Shown piece by piece: positions 18,763-25,778 of a DNA stretch of 25,778 nucleotides. Source of the stretch: Sphaeroforma sirkka (taxonomy: Eukaryota > Opisthokonta > Ichthyosporea > Ichthyophonida); the NCBI GenBank assembly GCA_001586965.3, contig LUCW03000695.1, forward strand, positions 1 to 25,778, in the 5' to 3' direction. Each line of letters starts with the position of its first letter. The stretch's first letter is position 1. The translations under genes and the position numbers were made by a program. The notes under the pieces are model-generated. The model did not search any database. It was not told the origin of the DNA and was given only the letters and a program-made list of their open reading frames with translations.

Positions 18763-19464
18763 ATGGATACGCTACCGCCGTTATATGTATGTGGGTACAA
18801 AGATTGCCAAACAAACCCATCCAAGAAAATCAACATCGAGCGACACATCTGGTTGGTGCATGTGAGGGAAACGATGTCTTGCCAGCATATGAAATACAAC
18901 TGCTCACAACACAAGGGTTTTGTCACACCATATGTACGCTGTGTCAGAGAGTCCAAGAGAGGTCTTAAAAAGTTAAGGAATCAATCGAAAGATATACAAC
19001 CAGTCACTAGTTCGAGCGTATTAAGGCCTACTCCAATGGGGAGTCGAACGTCCAATCCCACTGCAATTATACGATCCACTCAGAGCGTCCCATCAATTAA
19101 CCATAGGCATATACCTCCACAAACCGGGTTTCGGTCGCACTGTTCTCTGAGCCCCAAACGGCACTCGGATGAGACCAGCGACAACTTTGGTGGTCACAGC
19201 GATGATCACCTCGAAATAGCGAGGAATAACTTGAGAGCCTTTGAAGAGGATCATAGTGACAACGTCTTATTGAACACGCGAAATGGAATAATTTCAGATA
19301 TATCGAGATTTTACAGTGAACCATACACGCATAACTCCTTGTCAGTATATACTCGATCATCAGGGCCTGAGGACACACGGATGTCGGACCCGAATTCGAC
19401 ACCATCTCGCAGCCTGACTGCAAGTGAAACTGAAACTGGCGCCTCAATATGGAGACCGTGGTAG
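18763..19464 (+). CDS. Hypothetical protein with one C2H2-type zinc finger
   Basis: A 233-codon open frame starts at an ATG in a good eukaryotic context (ACACAATGGA) and stops at TAG 19462-19464. Near the N terminus, residues 10-33 read C-x4-C-x12-H-x4-H, the pattern of a classical C2H2 finger, followed by Cys/His-rich and Lys/Arg-rich stretches. From about residue 85 the protein is Ser/Thr/Pro/Asn-rich and probably disordered. A second plus-strand frame (19424-19705) overlaps its end and could continue the product after a frame break or intron, but has no known motif. Only one finger is visible, so DNA binding is a guess. Its 3' end faces that of DAHP synthase. Confidence 0.45.
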   Translation: MDTLPPLYVCGYKDCQTNPSKKINIERHIWLVHVRETMSCQHMKYNCSQHKGFVTPYVRCVRESKRGLKKLRNQSKDIQPVTSSSVLRPTPMGSRTSNPTAIIRSTQSVPSINHRHIPPQTGFRSHCSLSPKRHSDETSDNFGGHSDDHLEIARNNLRAFEEDHSDNVLLNTRNGIISDISRFYSEPYTHNSLSVYTRSSGPEDTRMSDPNSTPSRSLTASETETGASIWRPW

Positions 19465-19925
19465 CATACGAGAATGGTTATGGGGCTACAAGCTAAAACA
19501 AGGAATTGGTAGTGTTTTACAATACCACATATCGATTGCTTTTTGCAGAGGCACTGAACTGTTGGAACACTCCTCAGGAGGTCCGATCTTTAGCTATCAT
19601 GGCTATCTAATTGTAAGTGGTTCAAACGGGCCAGACGACATATTAGCAGAAAAAAAAGCGTACTCACTTATAGTACTCATCGCCATATTGTTTTGTGTGC
19701 TCTGATGATAGAGATTAAGGAAGCACAAGGAATAAGGGCAAAATTAGACATCCCAAAGGGATATATACAGAACAAGAATTTAGGTATCAAACGAGAGTGC
19801 AAATCATTATGTAACATGCTGATTGTATCAGCGCACATAAAAATTGGTTCTTCGAAGAGCTTTGACAGCATAACATTACGGTTTCCAAGGCGATTCCCAT
19901 ATCTGCAGAACACGCTCAATTTCGC
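19465..19925 (+). other. Convergent intergenic region with two weak open frames
   Basis: Plus-strand frames to 19705 and from about 19705 to 19935 are open with plausible composition (the second has I-E-I-K-E-A-Q-G-I-R-A-K-L). Neither shows a family motif. The second overlaps the 3' untranslated region expected for DAHP synthase, so it may be chance. Confidence 0.25.
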
Positions 19926-19931
19926 TTTATT
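19926..19931 (-). terminator. Poly(A) signal AATAAA of the DAHP synthase gene
   Basis: The plus strand reads TTTATT, giving AATAAA on the minus strand about 80 bases after the stop codon at 20012-20014. This is a typical distance for a short 3' untranslated region. Confidence 0.5.
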
Positions 19932-20011
19932 TTAAGATGAGTACTACATTTCTTGAGACGCAGTAGAGGTTATAGCACTATCGCCGCCCTTGTTGTGCGT
20001 ATAGCTATTAT

Positions 20012-23221
<3,210 letters not shown>

Positions 23222-24060
23222 TTATATTCGATAGGGTGTATTTGGCTAATTAATATTAGATCTGACTTGAGACTATGCTATTGTGTAACTGTAAATATAT
23301 AACAAGAGATGGACAGCAAAACGGTAATGCACTACTTCTAAACTTACGAATTAGTAATCTATCTGGTATACATATCATAGCCTTCTACATAGAACAGCTA
23401 TGTATATTTATAATAAATATAGTATAAAAGCATCTAGATGTACCCTCTCACTATATCATCGAACTATCTCTCTCTCGAGTTTATTGTAAGATGTCGCGTC
23501 AGGATGGATGTGGATTGAGTCATGACACACCGTCAGTCCGTCACACTTTTTATTTACAGCAAGCATTTACATTTACGACGTGTCGTATTTATTTTGAAGT
23601 TAATTTGCAGAACTAGTATACCAGTTGCGGAGTAATTTCTAGTTGTTTGTATTTCTGACTATAGTTTACGATATTTTAGATCCTGTCAGACCAGCTGCTA
23701 TATTTAGCTATTTGACTAAAGAATGTTTAGTAAAATTGCCGGTGGAACGGTGAAAGGATTTGATTGGTCTTTCTGCCCCCACGCTGTTTTGTTGCGATAA
23801 GATAATTATTAAAATTCACAAAAGTATTTTTTTAACAAATGAGAATAGCCCTTTTCACGAAAATATTTTTTCTTGAACGGCGGGAAAATATTTACTTAGT
23901 ACTTACCGTTTCATTGGGGTCCAAAAGTCATGGACAGGACACTTTGGCTCCTAAAAAGCCCCTAAAATTATTTGTCTGAACAATTATGTTTTTATATATA
24001 TTATACATTACAAAGCAAAAAGGTTAAAAAAAAGGCCAAAAGGGTCCTAATTTTCTATAT
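23222..24060. promoter_or_regulatory. Upstream region of DAHP synthase
   Basis: No gene is visible. The first 300 bp contain several TATA-like words (for example near 23405-23425, TATTTATAATAAATATAGTATAA read in pieces), CT repeats at 23466-23476 and the bZIP-type site at 23516-23522. The rest is AT-rich with A and T runs. The transcription start cannot be placed from sequence. Confidence 0.4.
23516..23522. promoter_or_regulatory. Gcn4/AP-1-type site TGAGTCA upstream of DAHP synthase
   Basis: TGAGTCA, followed by TGAC, lies 295 bp upstream of the start codon. In yeast the DAHP synthase genes ARO3 and ARO4 are activated by Gcn4 through TGACTC sites, so the location is suggestive. A seven-base match can arise by chance in a window of this size. 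Confidence 0.35.
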
Positions 24061-24069
24061 AATAAATAT

Positions 24070-24215
24070 AGTCCCTGGGCCGGGGCCCTTGGACTTGGGC
24101 CCTGGAGTCTAATATGGAGAGTGGAGACCAAATTGGGTGCGAGGCCCTGAGGCCGCGAGGGCGCAATCTAGGCCTCATTTTTTATTTAAAAAATATATCG
24201 GTTTCGTATTATCTT
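24070..24215 (+). repeat. Block/minisatellite repeat, copy E
   Basis: A GC-rich degenerate array with GGGCCCTTGGACTTGGGCCC-type words (24071-24170) is followed by GGCCTCATTTTTTATTTAAAAAATATATCGGTTTCG. The second part resembles the CCTCATT...AAAAATATAT...GTTTACG block at 16436-16490. It is an isolated copy, about 7 kb from the others. Confidence 0.45.
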
Positions 24216-24753
24216 TTTTTATACTTTTTGATGCCTACTATAAATGGATGAAAACGTTGAAATTCAAACTCTAACGCATCGAAATTTATATGCGTTGTAA
24301 CGTTTCTAAGAGCAGCACGGTAGTAAATGCTTAAAAAGTCTAAAGAGAGAACAACGTTTTGATGATGCAACAATCAGAATAAAAAACTTGATTTAGAAAA
24401 ATTAAGAGTAGATTCCAACAGTTTTTTTTTCACTATAAATACTGTATGTACCTGGAACTGTCCTGGACTCCTGTAGTACACAACGGGGTAAAATTAGGAA
24501 ATTACGCCCGGTAAAGAAATATAAAACATCTATATTTTATTTCTAAAACAAACTTGAAACTAATTTTAATACTAGACATAGCAATAGTAATTTTTTTAAC
24601 ACCTATGTAACTAGTCATTGTAGTGCTATTATATTTAGTAGTTCATTTCATAAAAAAATAAGACCCAAAACAATACTACAAATATAAATATTTAGTATAG
24701 TAATTGAAAAATAGATTATGATTGTTCATTGATCTGCTAACTGATAACTACAG
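24216..24753. other. AT-rich intergenic DNA upstream of the last gene
   Basis: No gene is seen. The end (24736-24753) reads CTAACTGATAACTACAG, which resembles a branch point and 3' splice site, so the next ORF may be the second exon of a gene whose first exon I could not identify. Confidence 0.45.
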
Positions 24754-24768
24754 GTGAGATGCGCTAAT

Positions 24769-25641
24769 ATGTGTGTTCGAATAGCTCTGGAGAGTACCCC
24801 AAAAGTAACAGGAGGTGTAAAGATCAGCTGCTACCGCAGTGCCAATCTCTGTACTCACACATCAATGGATGTGCGTGCCCATACCATTTTAAACAACACA
24901 CGCAGAATTGCCCAGCATGGACGCATGCCAAGTCTTGCGACTCGAATAGTGCAAACAACAAAAGCATTCAAAGCAAGTCAGAGTCTACTCAATACTGGGG
25001 AAAGAAGTATTTGTACATTGCCTTCGGGTACTGGAATCTATTCTATGAATGCAAAAGTGAGGAAATATAGTACACATAGAATCATTCAGTCGATTTTCCG
25101 TGATACAGATTACACTAAACGCACTGGACATGTTCGTCTCAGGTATCTATCGACGTACAGAAGCTGGTTTAATGGTAACAGTGGATCAAAGGATAAAATC
25201 TTGGAAAAGACAGCGGCCAGTGCTACAGCTAAGGGCAGCGTCGATAAGAGCGACAAAGATAGTAAGAGCAAGAAAGCCGATAATTACAAGACAGACGAAG
25301 AACGCACAACCCCTGTAATCGAGGAGAATGTAGTGGTTGCTATGCAGGAAGACGGGGAGCCGGTACATATAACCACATACTCGACTGTAGACGAAGATGG
25401 AAAGAATGTAGCACATAACATCGATGGACCCGAGCCACACCAACCAGAGTTTGCAAAGGATTTGCTGCCCAAAGGTGTAACTATTAAAAAGGGCGCCCCA
25501 AAAAACAGGCCAAACGCAAGCAAAGCGCCATACCCAAGGTGGCTTGGAAGTGGGAGGACGAGTTTGATACCTGGAGGGAACCGCGTACGTTTCAGGTCTG
25601 TATTAAAGGACATGCTGTTGACCAAATTTAGTACGAGTTAA
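24769..25641 (+). CDS. Unrecognised basic protein, possibly mitochondrion-targeted
   Basis: The frame is open from 24754, just after a splice-acceptor-like CTACAG. The first ATG is at 24769 (291 codons) and a later ATG at 24925 would give about 238 residues starting M-P-S-L-A-T-R-I-V. The stop is TAA 25639-25641. The first 130 residues are rich in Arg, Ser, Thr and hydrophobic residues with few acids, as in mitochondrial presequences. A Ser/Lys/Asp-rich linker follows (about 145-175), then an acidic middle and a basic C terminus with P-Y-P-R-W-L-G-S-G-R. I do not recognise a family. Length, composition change and the AATAAA 20 bases after the stop support a real gene. If the acceptor is used, an upstream exon is missing from this annotation. 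Confidence 0.6.
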   Translation: MCVRIALESTPKVTGGVKISCYRSANLCTHTSMDVRAHTILNNTRRIAQHGRMPSLATRIVQTTKAFKASQSLLNTGERSICTLPSGTGIYSMNAKVRKYSTHRIIQSIFRDTDYTKRTGHVRLRYLSTYRSWFNGNSGSKDKILEKTAASATAKGSVDKSDKDSKSKKADNYKTDEERTTPVIEENVVVAMQEDGEPVHITTYSTVDEDGKNVAHNIDGPEPHQPEFAKDLLPKGVTIKKGAPKNRPNASKAPYPRWLGSGRTSLIPGGNRVRFRSVLKDMLLTKFSTS

Positions 25642-25654
25642 AAAAAAACAATTT

Positions 25655-25680
25655 GTGCAAATAAATCGACCTATTTGCAC
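25655..25680 (+). terminator. Hairpin overlapping the poly(A) signal AATAAA
   Basis: GTGCAAATA (25655-25663) and TATTTGCAC (25672-25680) form a perfect nine-base stem with an eight-base loop. AATAAA (25660-25665) spans the stem and loop, starting 19 bases after the stop codon at 25641. The remaining bases to 25778 hold nothing I can assign. Confidence 0.6.
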
Positions 25681-25778
25681 TTATAGAACTATAGCACGCA
25701 TCAATGGTTAGCCAAAACGCAAACAGGTTTTGTGACACATGAATACAAGAACACACGCATTTCCACTATGATACAGTT

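Noticed and set aside
18635..18956. Minus-strand and alternative plus ORFs around the zinc-finger start
   Set aside because: They overlap the C2H2-containing frame, which has the better start context and a recognisable motif.
25186..25625. Minus-strand ORFs opposite the last gene
   Set aside because: They are shadows of the plus-strand coding frame and lack motifs.

Overview
The window is nuclear DNA from a eukaryote. It has spliceosomal GT-AG introns, AATAAA-type poly(A) signals, long AT-rich intergenic stretches, microsatellites and several copies of one LTR retrotransposon family. The best-supported host gene is a four-exon, microbial/fungal-type DAHP synthase, and many vertebrates and invertebrates lack this pathway, so a protist or early-branching opisthokont is likely. 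An ichthyosporean such as Sphaeroforma would fit, but that is a guess from style, not a database result.

Layout. Positions 1-634 hold a compound (CA)n(TA)n microsatellite and the 3' part of a broken minus-strand gene. Positions 635-8267 are a complete 7.6 kb Ty3/Gypsy-type element on the minus strand: two 592-bp LTRs that differ at one base, a 4-bp target duplication (GTTA), gag, protease, RT, RNase H, a Dam-methyltransferase-like domain, integrase and a C-terminal chromodomain. The coding region is broken by about a dozen small frameshifts, and gag carries a short tRNA-derived (SINE-like) insert on the opposite strand. Positions 8268-9523 hold the rest of the broken host-side gene. A solo LTR of the same family in the opposite orientation follows (9742-10321, duplication AAGG). 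A second (TA)n(CA)n microsatellite lies near 11.5 kb. An older truncated copy of the same element (LTR plus 3' non-coding end) lies at 12362-13118.

From 13.2 to 18.6 kb no gene is convincing. This region is built of degenerate repeats. A recurring AT-rich block is flanked by hypervariable short-unit minisatellites (GAGTGCT, GTAGACT, GGGACTT types), often in inverted pairs. There is also a 12-bp-arm perfect palindrome and an old inverted duplication at 18.06-18.43 kb. One more copy of the block/minisatellite unit lies near 24.1 kb.

From 18.7 kb onward the sequence is gene-bearing: a possible single C2H2 zinc-finger ORF (plus, 18763-19464), DAHP synthase (minus, 20012-23221, three introns) and an unrecognised basic, possibly mitochondrion-targeted protein (plus, 24769-25641) followed by a hairpin that overlaps its AATAAA signal. 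DAHP synthase makes the first committed compound of the shikimate pathway. A Gcn4/AP-1-type site lies about 0.3 kb upstream of it, and the same type of bZIP palindrome is conserved in all four LTRs.
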